Shown here piece after piece: positions 1 to 8,125 of a DNA stretch of 16,000 nucleotides (the stretch's first letter is position 1; each line of letters starts with the position of its first letter). A program made the position numbers and the translations under genes. The DNA is from Actinocrinis sp035946395 (lineage in GTDB: Bacteria > Actinomycetota > Actinomycetes > Streptomycetales > Catenulisporaceae), in the NCBI RefSeq assembly GCF_035946395.1, contig NZ_DASYZI010000071.1:1-16000 (forward strand), given 5' to 3'. Under the pieces are notes generated by a model. That model was not told the DNA's origin, did not search any database, and was given only the letters and a program-made list of their open reading frames with translations.

Positions 1-1
1 C

Positions 2-247
2 CAAATGAACGCACTACCCCGCGCACGCATCCTCAACAACACCCACGGCCTCATGAAACTCGTGGTCGACGCCACCACCGACCACCTCCTCGGCGCCGCA
101 CTCCTGACCAACGACGCCCAAGAAACCATCAACACCCTCACCCTCGCCATCCACCACGACATCACCGCCACCCAACTACGCGACACCATCTACACCCACC
201 CCTCCACCACCGAAGGACTCAACGAAACACTCGACAACCTGCACTGA
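2..247 (+). CDS. FAD-dependent pyridine nucleotide-disulfide oxidoreductase, C-terminal fragment
   Basis: The open frame enters from the left edge and stops at 247, giving about 81 residues of the C-terminal end of a longer gene. The piece matches the dimerisation domain of flavoprotein disulfide reductases (mercuric reductase and dihydrolipoamide dehydrogenase class). It shows an 'LPRAR' entry, 'GLMKLVVDA', 'LLGAALL', an 'AQETINTL' helix and a terminal 'YTHPSTTEGLNETL'. In this family the His-Pro of the 'HPT/S-x-x-E' motif reaches into the active site of the partner subunit. FAD and NAD(P) domains and any redox cysteine pair lie outside the window, so the substrate cannot be named. Base use is odd: the strand is extremely C-rich and G-poor (about 114 C against 32 G in the first 240 bases by my count), unlike the next genes. 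ATG at 5 is internal, not the true start. The family call is fairly sure. Confidence 0.8.
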   Translation, partial: QMNALPRARILNNTHGLMKLVVDATTDHLLGAALLTNDAQETINTLTLAIHHDITATQLRDTIYTHPSTTEGLNETLDNLH

Positions 248-348
248 CCAGCCACAACGCGTGTACAACCGCGTTCCTTCTCCGCCATCCGCGGAATACG
301 GGTCCTGACATCATCATCACTCGCCGGGCTTCGCCTTGGCATTTTCAC

Positions 349-354
349 GGGAGG
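349..354 (+). promoter_or_regulatory. Ribosome binding site fixing the glycosyltransferase start
   Basis: GGGAGG followed by a five-base spacer and ATG at 360. No comparable site precedes the TTG at 336, so the shorter start is chosen. Confidence 0.7.
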
Positions 355-359
355 ACGCA

Positions 360-1631
360 ATGTCTCACGTCGGTCTGATCACGCCTCCGTACACCGGGCA
401 CGTCGCCCCGATGATCACCTTGGGCCGCGAACTCCAGCGCCGCGGGCACCGGGCCTCGGTGATTTCGACTCCTGACGCGCAGGAGGAGGTACTCGCGGGC
501 GGTGTCGAGTTCATAGCCGTCGGCGCCAAGGAATACCCGGTCGGCGCCATGCAGCAGTTCACTGATACGCAGGGCAGGATGTCCGGCGTGCGGGCGATCC
601 GCTACATCATCAAGGACCTGGCGAGGCAGGCGGGCGTACACGAGCGCGAGCTGCCCGACGCCGTGCGCGGCAACGGCATCGACGCCCTCGTGGTCGACCA
701 GATCTCGACGAACGGAGCCAACCTCGCCGAGCGGTACGACATCCCGTTCGTGAGCGTGTGCAGCCTGCTGCCGCTCAACACCGACCACGGCGTCCCCCCG
801 TGGACGATGTTCTGGACCTACGACGACTCCACCCCCGCGCGGGTGAAGAACAAGGTCGCCTACCGGATCAGGTACATGGTCGAGAAGCCGCTGACCGACG
901 CGGGCAACAGCACGCGGGTCAAGTGGGGCATGCCGCGTATCGTGACCGACCAGTCGTTCTCCAACCTCGCACAGCTCGCCCAGGTTCCCGCCTCGTTCGA
1001 CTTCCCCCGCTCGCAGGCGCCCGACTGCCTCCACCACACCGGGCCGTTCCACGACTACGACGCACCGGACCCCGTCGCGTTCCCGTGGGAGCGGCTCGAC
1101 GGCAGGCCGCTGATCTACGCCACGATGGGCACGCTGGTCAACCGCAAGCAGAGCGTGTTCCGCACCTTCGCCGAGGCCTGCGCCGACCTCGACGTCCAGC
1201 TGGTCATCTCGCTGGGCAACAAGGGCGCGCAGATCCCCAGGGACTTCCCCGGCGACCCGATCGTGGTGGACTACGCTCCGCAGCTCGACCTGCTCAAGCG
1301 GGCCTCGCTCTACATCGGCCCCGGCGGCATGAACAGCCTGATGCACTCGCTGGCGAACGGCGTGCCGATGGTCCTGGTCCCGGTGACCTACGACAACCCC
1401 GGCGTCGCCGCGCGGGCCAAGTACCACGGCGTCGGCGAGTTCATCCCGGTGGGCAAGCTCTCCGCACGCAAGCTGCGCGCGAAGATCGAGACCGTGCTGT
1501 CGAACACGACGTACCGGGACAACGCACAGCGGTATCAGGACACGATCAGGGAGATGAAAGCGGTGACCCGCGCGGCGGACATCGTCGAAGAGGCCTTCCG
1601 CACTCGCCGGCCGGTACTCAGGGACGCGTAG
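360..1631 (+). CDS. GT-B glycosyltransferase, family GT1 (MGT / zeaxanthin glucosyltransferase-like)
   Basis: A 423-residue cytoplasmic enzyme predicted to move a sugar from an NDP-sugar to a small acceptor. ATG at 360 is preferred over an upstream TTG at 336 because GGGAGG ends five bases before it, and the protein then opens directly with the GT-B strand 'HVGLITPPYTGHVAPM'. His14 lies in the usual catalytic position. The C-terminal half carries 'LIYATMGTL' and a donor-binding region at about residues 320-350 ('GPGGMNSLMHSLANGVP', then 'TYDNPGVAAR'). That layout, and 'TGPFHD' before the second domain, resembles carotenoid (CrtX-like) and macrolide glucosyltransferases. Two donor-site residues differ from the family norm: the His of 'HGG' is Pro, and the usual D/E-Q pair is D-N. 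Length is normal. No carotenoid gene is next to it, so the acceptor is unknown. Confidence 0.85.
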   Translation: MSHVGLITPPYTGHVAPMITLGRELQRRGHRASVISTPDAQEEVLAGGVEFIAVGAKEYPVGAMQQFTDTQGRMSGVRAIRYIIKDLARQAGVHERELPDAVRGNGIDALVVDQISTNGANLAERYDIPFVSVCSLLPLNTDHGVPPWTMFWTYDDSTPARVKNKVAYRIRYMVEKPLTDAGNSTRVKWGMPRIVTDQSFSNLAQLAQVPASFDFPRSQAPDCLHHTGPFHDYDAPDPVAFPWERLDGRPLIYATMGTLVNRKQSVFRTFAEACADLDVQLVISLGNKGAQIPRDFPGDPIVVDYAPQLDLLKRASLYIGPGGMNSLMHSLANGVPMVLVPVTYDNPGVAARAKYHGVGEFIPVGKLSARKLRAKIETVLSNTTYRDNAQRYQDTIREMKAVTRAADIVEEAFRTRRPVLRDA

Positions 1632-1659
1632 CCGGTTCCCGGCCGCTGCCCTGCTGTGC

Positions 1660-1702
1660 GGTGTGTGGCTCGGCGGAAGATCGGTCCGCCGGGCCACACA
1701 CC
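1660..1702. terminator. Bidirectional hairpin terminator between convergent genes
   Basis: An inverted repeat with arms 1660-1677 and 1685-1702 pairs over 18 bp with a single G-T wobble and a seven-base loop. It sits 28 bases after the glycosyltransferase stop and about 90 bases beyond the stop of the convergent DinB-like gene. There is no T-tract, which is common for actinomycete terminators. It probably serves both strands. Confidence 0.8.
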
Positions 1703-1792
1703 TGCGCTGAGGATCGAGCGCCGGTCTCGCCTGGCGCTGCTCGCAGTTGCCGGGTCAGCAGGAATTACTCGATCGCGCCTACCCGATCGCCT

Positions 1793-2491
1793 CTACTCGA
1801 TCACGTCGTCTTCGGCCGGGCCGAAGACCATCAGCTTGCCCAGGACCGCGGCCGGGTCGGCAGACCACTGCATCGCAGCGAGCTGAGCCGCGCTGCGACG
1901 CCCCATCCGCCAACGCACCGCCTCGAACCGGCTGGTGGTCAGCACCAGTTCCTGCCCATCCTCCGCCTCGGGGCCGACGTGGAACTCGGCGTCCTCCATC
2001 ACGACCCGCAGCGGCACGGGAGGGCGCAGCGTCTCCATCAGCATCTCGCTGACCAGGCGTACCGCCTCACTGTCCCTGGCTCCCGGGCGGGAGAGGGCCG
2101 AGCGCAGGTCGTGCTCATGGCTGGTGACGTCGATCACTGAGATACGTATCGTGGAGACCAGGCCCGCCTCGATGGAGGACGCGGCGGCCTTCTCCCAGTC
2201 GGCGAGCAGCTGCGGCACGCTGCGATCGCGCATCCGCTCGACCTGGGCCGCAGTCTCCGCCTCGTTCGGCGGCCTGGTCAGCCGCCGCGAAACCATGTCC
2301 TCGGCCACCGCGGCCAGGTGCCCGACGACATCGCGCACCGACCAGGCCGGGCAGGCGGGGACCACGGTCTTCAGCTCGTGGTCGGGCAATTCGCGGATCA
2401 GCGCCGTCACACGCTCGCGCGTGTCACGGTACGCCCGGCCCAGGTCCGCATTCGTATAAGACTTATGAGTCTCGTTGGTCACGCTCGGCAC
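1793..2491 (-). CDS. Maleylpyruvate isomerase-family (DinB_2 superfamily) mycothiol-dependent enzyme
   Basis: A protein of up to 232 residues of the actinobacterial TIGR03083-like family, a four-helix DinB-fold group that includes mycothiol-dependent maleylpyruvate isomerase and mycothiol S-transferases. Visible hallmarks are 'CPAWSVRDVVGHLA' with the first metal-ligand His at about residue 58, and the second cluster 'SHEHDLRSAL..PGARDS' with His125 and His127, which should complete a divalent metal site. The C-terminal part 'RMGRRSAAQLAAMQW...FGPAEDD' is the small domain usual for this group. GTG at 2491 gives the longest form but has no clear ribosome site. GTG at 2482, preceded by AGGG eight bases away, is an equally good or better start (229 residues). 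It lies downstream of and in the same direction as the glycosidase gene, separated by a strong hairpin, so it is probably a separate unit. The substrate is unknown. Confidence 0.82.
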   Translation of the reverse strand: MPSVTNETHKSYTNADLGRAYRDTRERVTALIRELPDHELKTVVPACPAWSVRDVVGHLAAVAEDMVSRRLTRPPNEAETAAQVERMRDRSVPQLLADWEKAAASSIEAGLVSTIRISVIDVTSHEHDLRSALSRPGARDSEAVRLVSEMLMETLRPPVPLRVVMEDAEFHVGPEAEDGQELVLTTSRFEAVRWRMGRRSAAQLAAMQWSADPAAVLGKLMVFGPAEDDVIE

Positions 2492-2536
2492 CCTACGGCA
2501 TCGGAGCGTCCGCCCGGCGGGCGTGCGCCCGCGCGC

Positions 2537-2578
2537 GCTTCGGGCGGCCGGCCGATGGATCGGCGGGCCGCCCGAAGC
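2537..2578 (-). terminator. Hairpin terminator after the GH-FN3-CBM2 gene
   Basis: Arms 2537-2556 and 2559-2578 form 19 base pairs interrupted by one G-G mismatch (2550 and 2565), leaving almost no loop. It starts 33 bases beyond the glycosidase stop, so it most likely ends that transcript before the DinB-like gene. It could also act on the other strand. Confidence 0.8.
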
Positions 2579-2610
2579 CGGCTCAGCTGCGAACTACGAC
2601 CACGTACCGC

Positions 2611-4701
2611 CTACGACGAGTACGTCGTGGCGCACACCGTGCCGTTCAGCGTGAACGACGCGGGCGAGGGGTACGCCCCGTTCTGGGTCGAGACGAAGCC
2701 GAGCGAGACCGTGTTGCCGGAGCTCGGCGCGAGATAGCCGTTCCAGTTCACGTTGGTGACCTGGACGCTCGTGCCGTTCCAGGTCCAGTTGCCGTTCCAG
2801 TTGTTCGAGGTCACCGACTCGGTGTTCGAGGGGAAGGTGAACGCGAGCGTCCAGCCGTTGATGGCGCTCGGCCCGGTGTTGGTGACGGTCAGGTTCGCGA
2901 CGAAGCCGCTGCCCCAGCCGTTCGACAGGTTGTACGTCACCGCGCACGTGCTTTGGGAGGGCGTGCCGGTGATGAACCAGACCGGCGCGGACGGCAGCGA
3001 CTGGTAACCCTTCTGGTCCACGGCCACCACGTTGAACGTGTACTCGGTGCCGGGATTGAGGTTGTAGACCGTGAACGAGCCGGTCGTCGAGGTGCCGAGC
3101 AGCTCACTGATCGTGCCGAGCTGCCGGTAGACGTTGTACTTGTCCACCTGGCCGCCGCCGGACGGGGTCCACGACACGGTCGCCTGCGTGGCCGTCACGT
3201 TGCTCACCGACGGGGCGCCGGGGGCGGTCAGCGCGCTCTCGCTGCCCGACTGCGGCTGAAGCACGATCGTCTCGACGGAGTACGGCGGCAGCGTCTGGCT
3301 CGCGCTGCTGCCCTGCGCCGCCGAGGTGATCGATGCGGCCTCGGCTCCGTATGTGTACACGGTCGGCGTAGCGGCTGACGGGAAGAAGCCGGTGTAGTGC
3401 AGATTCACCTGGTAAGAGTTCGAAGGATCCTTGTTGATCAGCATGACGCTGAGGTTGCCGTTGGCGTTGCGCACCGCGTGCGCGACCACCGGCTGCTGGT
3501 CGGTGCCCGCGGTCACCATGGTGTCGCCCGGCATGCCGAGCTTGCCGAGCATCTGGATCGCGAAGTACGTCGGGAACGGGGTGTTCGCCGCGGGCTCGCA
3601 GGTGGTGCCCACGCAGCTGGCGTTGGACAGCACGCCCTCGTCGCCGTAGTCGGTCGCGCCGTCCGGCGCCGTGGCGATGCCGGTCGCGGAGTTGTGCAGG
3701 TCCCAGTAGTCGACGGTGAACACGCCGTGCTCCAACGCCGTCAAGTACGTGTCCTCGGCGAACAGGGCGCCCGGCTGGGTGTCCATCATGGTGTTGCCGT
3801 CGGTCTCGGTCATCGCGATCTGGATGTTCGGCCCGTTCGCCCCGGCGTACTGGTCGATCTCCTGGCGCAGCTGGGTCAACTCCCCGCCGAGCTGCTCGGG
3901 GGCGTCCACCACCGAGGCGCCCAGCGAGCTCGCCGGGTAGTAGTGCACGATGACGAAGTCCGCGGACGAGCCGATCGCCGAGAGGACCTGCTGGTTCCAG
4001 TCGCCGCTCTGGCCGGAGGCCACCACGCTGTCCGGCCAGTTGCCCGGCAGGGTCAGCACGGCGCCGATCTTGATCGTCGGGTCGACCGCCTTCATCGCAC
4101 TGGAGTACTGGAGCAGTTCGGCCGCGTACTTCGCCGCGCTCTTGTCGGTGTAGTTGTTGGCTTCCCAGTTCGCGCCGTAGACGCCGTCGCCGTACTGCTC
4201 GTTGCCGATCTCCCAGTACTTGACGCCGTAGCCCTTGGTGACGTTGGCATACTGGACCCAGCCGGCGGCCTGCTGCGGGGTGCCGGTGCCGTAGTTGGCG
4301 ATCAGGATCGGCTGCGCGCCGATCGTCTTCGCCGTGCCCATGAACTGGTCGAAGTTCGTCCCCGGCGCGACGTAGCCGCCCTGCACGGTGGTGGTCTGCC
4401 AGTCGAACTGGTCACCGTACGAGCCGCCCGGGTAACGCAGCATCTCCACGTTCGCCTGCTTGAGCAGTTGTTGCGTCTGCGTCGTATTCATCAGCGAGTC
4501 CCAGACCGCCGTGTTCAATCCGTAGGCAGTGGACGGGATCGTGCCGTAGCCCTCCTGGGTGTTCACGGTGACGTTGACCGTGTTCGCGGTGGCCGCCACG
4601 GCGGTCATCGCGAGGCCGGGAGCCGCCAGTGCGCTGCCGATCAGCGCTGCGGCTCCCAGTGTGGATATCAGGGCAGATCTCTTAAGAGTGGACGCACGCA
4701 T
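2611..4701 (-). CDS. Secreted GH51-like glycosidase (arabinofuranosidase/endoglucanase type) with FN3 and CBM2
   Basis: A 696-residue secreted plant-polysaccharide enzyme. ATG at 4701 is chosen over one 60 bases upstream because AGAGGAG lies five bases before it and the protein then begins with a Sec signal (Lys/Arg, hydrophobic run, Ala-rich cleavage near residues 34-38). The catalytic (beta/alpha)8-type region covers about 40-485. 'YWEIGNEQYGDG' supplies the likely acid/base Glu168 and 'IAMTETDGN' the likely nucleophile Glu299, the clan GH-A arrangement seen in GH51-like arabinofuranosidases. A beta-sandwich tail follows to about 485. Then come one fibronectin type III domain (about 494-578) and a C-terminal family-2 cellulose-binding module (586-690) with its Cys586-Cys690 pair and exposed-type tryptophans near 596, 639 and 653. 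Substrate choice between arabinoxylan and beta-glucan cannot be settled here. It is divergent from another CBM2 protein. Confidence 0.87.
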   Translation of the reverse strand: MRASTLKRSALISTLGAAALIGSALAAPGLAMTAVAATANTVNVTVNTQEGYGTIPSTAYGLNTAVWDSLMNTTQTQQLLKQANVEMLRYPGGSYGDQFDWQTTTVQGGYVAPGTNFDQFMGTAKTIGAQPILIANYGTGTPQQAAGWVQYANVTKGYGVKYWEIGNEQYGDGVYGANWEANNYTDKSAAKYAAELLQYSSAMKAVDPTIKIGAVLTLPGNWPDSVVASGQSGDWNQQVLSAIGSSADFVIVHYYPASSLGASVVDAPEQLGGELTQLRQEIDQYAGANGPNIQIAMTETDGNTMMDTQPGALFAEDTYLTALEHGVFTVDYWDLHNSATGIATAPDGATDYGDEGVLSNASCVGTTCEPAANTPFPTYFAIQMLGKLGMPGDTMVTAGTDQQPVVAHAVRNANGNLSVMLINKDPSNSYQVNLHYTGFFPSAATPTVYTYGAEAASITSAAQGSSASQTLPPYSVETIVLQPQSGSESALTAPGAPSVSNVTATQATVSWTPSGGGQVDKYNVYRQLGTISELLGTSTTGSFTVYNLNPGTEYTFNVVAVDQKGYQSLPSAPVWFITGTPSQSTCAVTYNLSNGWGSGFVANLTVTNTGPSAINGWTLAFTFPSNTESVTSNNWNGNWTWNGTSVQVTNVNWNGYLAPSSGNTVSLGFVSTQNGAYPSPASFTLNGTVCATTYSS

Positions 4702-5267
4702 GAGTGCTCCTCTGACGTGAGGCTTCCGAGGTCGGCCGCGAATGGCCGCAACGTGCGCCATGATCGTCCGTCCGCCGCGCGAATCCGGTCAACGGCGGCG
4801 AAAGCCCGAGCCGGTTGACGTGGCCCTTCCGTTTCGGCCCGGCCGAAAATTACACCACGCGACCGAAAAACCCGTAGACGCGCCGTGCGAGCGGAGGGTA
4901 CTGACACCGCGCCGATGAAAGCTGCATGAAAGTTTCCGCGCGCGGCGGTGGATCACCGTGACCCGACTGATGCGTATTCTGCGAAACCCCGCGGAAACAG
5001 GCACTCCACGGCCGTCAATACCCGTCGGATCTCCGGCGCGCGGCGCGCGGCCGGCGAGTGCCGGGGCGGATATCAGGACTCGATAGTACGTGGCACGCCT
5101 TTACCGACCCGGTGCCCGTTCCTACATTTTCCCGCAGCATGTGGGCCTCCACGTGCCGCGTCAGCGCCGGCGACGGCGCTGCACGGGCGGCCCGACGTCA
5201 CAGCCGGGGCTCCCGCGTACCTCCGGCGCGGGGCGGCGCGCGAAACCTCTCGCGAAAGGGCAACTCA
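4702..5267. promoter_or_regulatory. Divergent control region between two cellulose-binding protein genes
   Basis: 566 bases with no convincing gene, holding the promoters of both flanking genes. Two symmetric sites stand out: a 17-base palindrome at 4832-4848 (8-base arms TTTCGGCC / GGCCGAAA around one base) and GAAAGTTTC at 4928-4936, which lies within a repeated ATGAAAG (4915 and 4926). The second has the form of LacI-family operators found upstream of actinomycete hemicellulase genes. A possible minus-strand promoter pairs TTGACC with GACGAT at an 18-base spacing, within about 4755-4790; this is weak. The rest is GC-rich without clear signals. Confidence 0.5.
4707..4713 (-). promoter_or_regulatory. 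Ribosome binding site of the GH-FN3-CBM2 gene
   Basis: AGAGGAG on the minus strand, five bases before ATG at 4701. It decides between that start and the upstream in-frame ATG at 4761, which would add 20 non-signal residues in front of the signal peptide. Confidence 0.75.
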
Positions 5268-8108
5268 GTGCGCTTACCAGTGCGCTCACTGCGAAGGAGC
5301 AGGAGTTCGACCGCCGCGTCCACCGGCCGGCCCGACGGCCCGCGGCGGCTCACCCGGCGGTCGGGCCTCTGGCTCGCCGCGTCCGCGCTCGCGCTCGCGA
5401 CCGGCGGCGTGCTCGCCGGCGGCCCGCTGGCCGCCGCGGCGCAGACGCCGATGCCGGCCGCCTCGACCATGCCCTCCCCTTCGGCCTCACCCTCACCCTC
5501 GCACTCCCCCGCCCCGTCGCCGTCGCCCTCGGGACCCGGCTGTCAGGTGTCGTACATCGTGACCTCCGTCTGGGCCACCGGGTTCCAGATCAGCGTCACC
5601 ATCACCAACAACGGCCCGGCGATCAGCGCCTGGACGTTGCAGTACTCGTACGCCACCGGCGACGAGACGCTGGCCAACGGCTTCAGCGCGACGTGGTCGC
5701 AGTCCGGCAGGGCGATCACCGCGGTCAACGCGCCCTACAACGGCTCGCTGGCCACCGGCGGCTCGACCACCATCGGCGCCACCTTCAACCTCAACGGACC
5801 GCTCGACACCCCGCACATCTTCACCATCAACGGGATGGTATGCAACGGTGCCGGCGGGACGATCTCGGGGACGGTCACCAACAGCTCGGGCTCGGACCTG
5901 TCCGGCCTGAGCGTCCGGGTCTGCGTCGTCGCCACCACCACGTGCGCCGGCGCGACGACCAGCGTCTCGGGGTTCTACTCGGTCGGCGGGCTGGCCGACG
6001 GCTCCTACCAGGTCGACGTCGACGATCCGCCGCTGCTGCCCGGCCACGCCGGGCCGATCGCGATCGCCGGCGGCAACGCGCAGACGGCGAACCTGGTCCT
6101 GCTGGCGAACATCCCGCTGCCGCCCGGCGTGGGCATTCCCGGCGCCAACGGCAACCCGCCGCTGATCCACTGGAACCAGGCCACCCCGTTCAGCGTCGCA
6201 GGACGCTGCGCCAACGGCGTCGCCAACTTCGCCATCACCCAGAACGGCGCGGTCATCGCCGCGGGCCCGATGACGGAGACCCCGAAGGGCAGCGGCACCT
6301 ACACCGGCGTCATCCCGCCGTTCGCCCCGCACAATCACGGTTACGCGCAGATCACTGTCACCGTGGTGTGCCCCGACGGATCGACGCAGGTCGTTCCGTT
6401 CTGCATCTACATCGACCCCAGCGGCGTCGTGCAGACCCCTGACGGTCTGCCGATCGACGGCGCCACGGTGACCCTGCTGACCGCCGCCTCCGCCGGCGGT
6501 CCGTTCACACCGGTGCCCGACGGCTCGGACATCATGTCCCCGGCGAATCAGACCAACCCGATGGTCACCGCCGCGAACGGGCACTTCGGCTGGGACACCC
6601 AAGCCGGCTATTACGAAGTGCAGGCCAGCAAGCCCGGCTGCCACACACCCACCACCCCGCAGGCCGCGATCGCCAGCACCGCGGTCCTACAGGTACCGCC
6701 GGCCGCCACCGGCCTGGTGCTGACGCTCGACTGCACCGGCTCGCCCGCCCCGGCGATCACCTCGGCCGATCAGGCCTCTTTCACCGCGGGAACCGGCGGC
6801 ACGTTCACCGTCACCGCGACGGGCGCGCCCGCCCCGACCGTGTCCGAGAGCGGGAACCTGCCCTCAGGGGTCAGCTTCACGCCGAACAACGACGGGACCG
6901 CCACGCTCACGGTGAGCACCACCGCGACAGCCGGGACGACCACGTTCACGGTCGACGCGGGCAACGGGGTCGGCACTGATGCGACGCAGCTGTTCACGCT
7001 GACCGTCATCGGCCCTTCCGGTCCTGCGATCACGTCCGCGTCCTCGGCGAACTTCACGGTCGGCACGGCCGGGACGTTCACGGTCGTCTCCGCCGGCACC
7101 CCGACGCCTGCGCTCACGGAATCCGGGACACTGCCGTCCGGCGTCACCTTCACTGCCAACAGCGACGGCACCGCCACACTGGCAGTCGGTGCGAGCGCGT
7201 CTGCGAGCACCACCACGCTCACCCTCACCGCCTCCAACGGCACGGGACCGGACGTTCAGCAGTCCTTTGACCTGAACATCGTCGCCCCCGCGCCGGCGAT
7301 CACCTCTCCGTCAGCCGCCACGTTCACGCTCACCGCGGGGACCGCCGGTACCTTCACCGTCACCTCCACCGGCAGCCCGACGCCGACACTCACGAAGACC
7401 GGGACGCTCCCATCAGGGGTCACCTTCACCCCCAACAGCAACGGAACCGCCACACTGACAGTCAGCGCGAGCGCGCCCTCGGGCACCACGACCCTGACAC
7501 TCACCGCGTCCAACAACGTGAATCCGAGCGCTACTCAGAGCTTCAGCCTCACCATCAACCCCGCGCCGCCCGCCCTCGTGATCACGTCCGCGTCGTCAGC
7601 GCGCTTCATCGCCGGAACGGGCGGGACCTTCACGGTCACGTCCACCGGCAGCCCGACGCCGACGCTCACGGAGGCCGGGACGCTCCCCTCAGGGGTCACC
7701 TTCACCCCCAACAGCAACGGAACCGCCACACTGACAGTCAGTGCGAGCGCCTCCGCTGGTTCCAGCACCCTTACGTTCGCGGCGTCCAACGGCGTCACGC
7801 CGAACGCCGGTCAGACCTTTACGTTGCACGTCGATCAGCCCGCACCGGCGATCACCTCGCCGTCTTCGGCGAGCTTCACCGCCGGGACCGCGGTGACCTT
7901 CACGGTCACCTCCACCGGCAGCCCGACGCCGACGCTCTCGGAAACCGGGACGCTGCCGTCCGGCGTCACGTTCACGCCGAACAGCGACGGCACCGCCACC
8001 GTCAGCATCAGCGCAAGCGCGGCCATCGGTACCAGCACCCTGACCATCGGCGCGGCGAACGGCGTCACGCCCGCCGCCGGCCAGACCTTCACGCTGAACA
8101 TCAACTAG
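5268..8108 (+). CDS. Secreted CBM2 protein with CNA_B-like domain and five Ig-like repeats
   Basis: A 946-residue extracellular protein with no catalytic domain that I can recognise. GTG at 5268 is chosen because GAAAGGG stands seven bases before it and a signal peptide follows: an Arg-rich n-region with 'TRRSGLWLA', a hydrophobic core at about 34-52, then an Ala run. The 'TRR-S-G-L' stretch could be a Tat signal, though Sec is possible. A Pro/Ser linker (66-90) leads to a CBM2 (Cys92-Cys192; Trp at 102 and 143, but Tyr157 where the third binding Trp usually sits). Residues about 197-260 look like a carboxypeptidase-regulatory/CNA_B fold and 260-494 contain further beta-rich segments. Five 87-94-residue Ig-like repeats run from 495 to the last residue. 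There is no sorting motif or membrane anchor, so it is released or held by binding to cellulose. Role inferred: adhesion or scaffold. Confidence 0.82.
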   Translation: MRLPVRSLRRSRSSTAASTGRPDGPRRLTRRSGLWLAASALALATGGVLAGGPLAAAAQTPMPAASTMPSPSASPSPSHSPAPSPSPSGPGCQVSYIVTSVWATGFQISVTITNNGPAISAWTLQYSYATGDETLANGFSATWSQSGRAITAVNAPYNGSLATGGSTTIGATFNLNGPLDTPHIFTINGMVCNGAGGTISGTVTNSSGSDLSGLSVRVCVVATTTCAGATTSVSGFYSVGGLADGSYQVDVDDPPLLPGHAGPIAIAGGNAQTANLVLLANIPLPPGVGIPGANGNPPLIHWNQATPFSVAGRCANGVANFAITQNGAVIAAGPMTETPKGSGTYTGVIPPFAPHNHGYAQITVTVVCPDGSTQVVPFCIYIDPSGVVQTPDGLPIDGATVTLLTAASAGGPFTPVPDGSDIMSPANQTNPMVTAANGHFGWDTQAGYYEVQASKPGCHTPTTPQAAIASTAVLQVPPAATGLVLTLDCTGSPAPAITSADQASFTAGTGGTFTVTATGAPAPTVSESGNLPSGVSFTPNNDGTATLTVSTTATAGTTTFTVDAGNGVGTDATQLFTLTVIGPSGPAITSASSANFTVGTAGTFTVVSAGTPTPALTESGTLPSGVTFTANSDGTATLAVGASASASTTTLTLTASNGTGPDVQQSFDLNIVAPAPAITSPSAATFTLTAGTAGTFTVTSTGSPTPTLTKTGTLPSGVTFTPNSNGTATLTVSASAPSGTTTLTLTASNNVNPSATQSFSLTINPAPPALVITSASSARFIAGTGGTFTVTSTGSPTPTLTEAGTLPSGVTFTPNSNGTATLTVSASASAGSSTLTFAASNGVTPNAGQTFTLHVDQPAPAITSPSSASFTAGTAVTFTVTSTGSPTPTLSETGTLPSGVTFTPNSDGTATVSISASAAIGTSTLTIGAANGVTPAAGQTFTLNIN
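6750..8105 (+). repeat. Five tandem Ig-like domain repeats, about 270 bp each
   Basis: In-frame units begin at 6750, 7023, 7293, 7575 and 7845 (273, 270, 282, 270 and 261 bases). Each starts with an '(P)AITS' or 'VITS' strand and contains 'GTFTV', a 'LPSGVTFTPN' turn and 'DGTATLTVS'. Units 3 and 4 are nearly identical at the DNA level over roughly 100 bases (about 7371-7480 against 7641-7750), a sign of recent duplication or gene conversion. Units 1 and 2 are more diverged. Confidence 0.9.
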
Positions 8109-8125
8109 CCCGACCATGAACCGGC

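Noticed and set aside
345..1697. 450-residue open frame antisense to the glycosyltransferase
   Set aside because: Arg/Val/Asp-rich translation without family features; a by-product of high GC opposite a well-supported gene.
758..2140. 460-residue plus-strand frame overlapping the glycosyltransferase and DinB-like genes
   Set aside because: Low-complexity Arg/Pro/Gly translation running through a terminator and across two real genes in other frames.
3397..4818. 473-residue frame antisense to the glycosidase
   Set aside because: Val/Arg/His-rich shadow; the opposite strand has a signal peptide, catalytic motifs and CBM2.
5493..6644. 383-residue frame antisense to the CBM2-repeat protein
   Set aside because: No motif, start or ribosome site; repeat and linker composition explains it.
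6750..8105. CRISPR-like or non-coding tandem repeat
   Set aside because: The period is about 270 bases, in frame, and encodes Ig-like domains.
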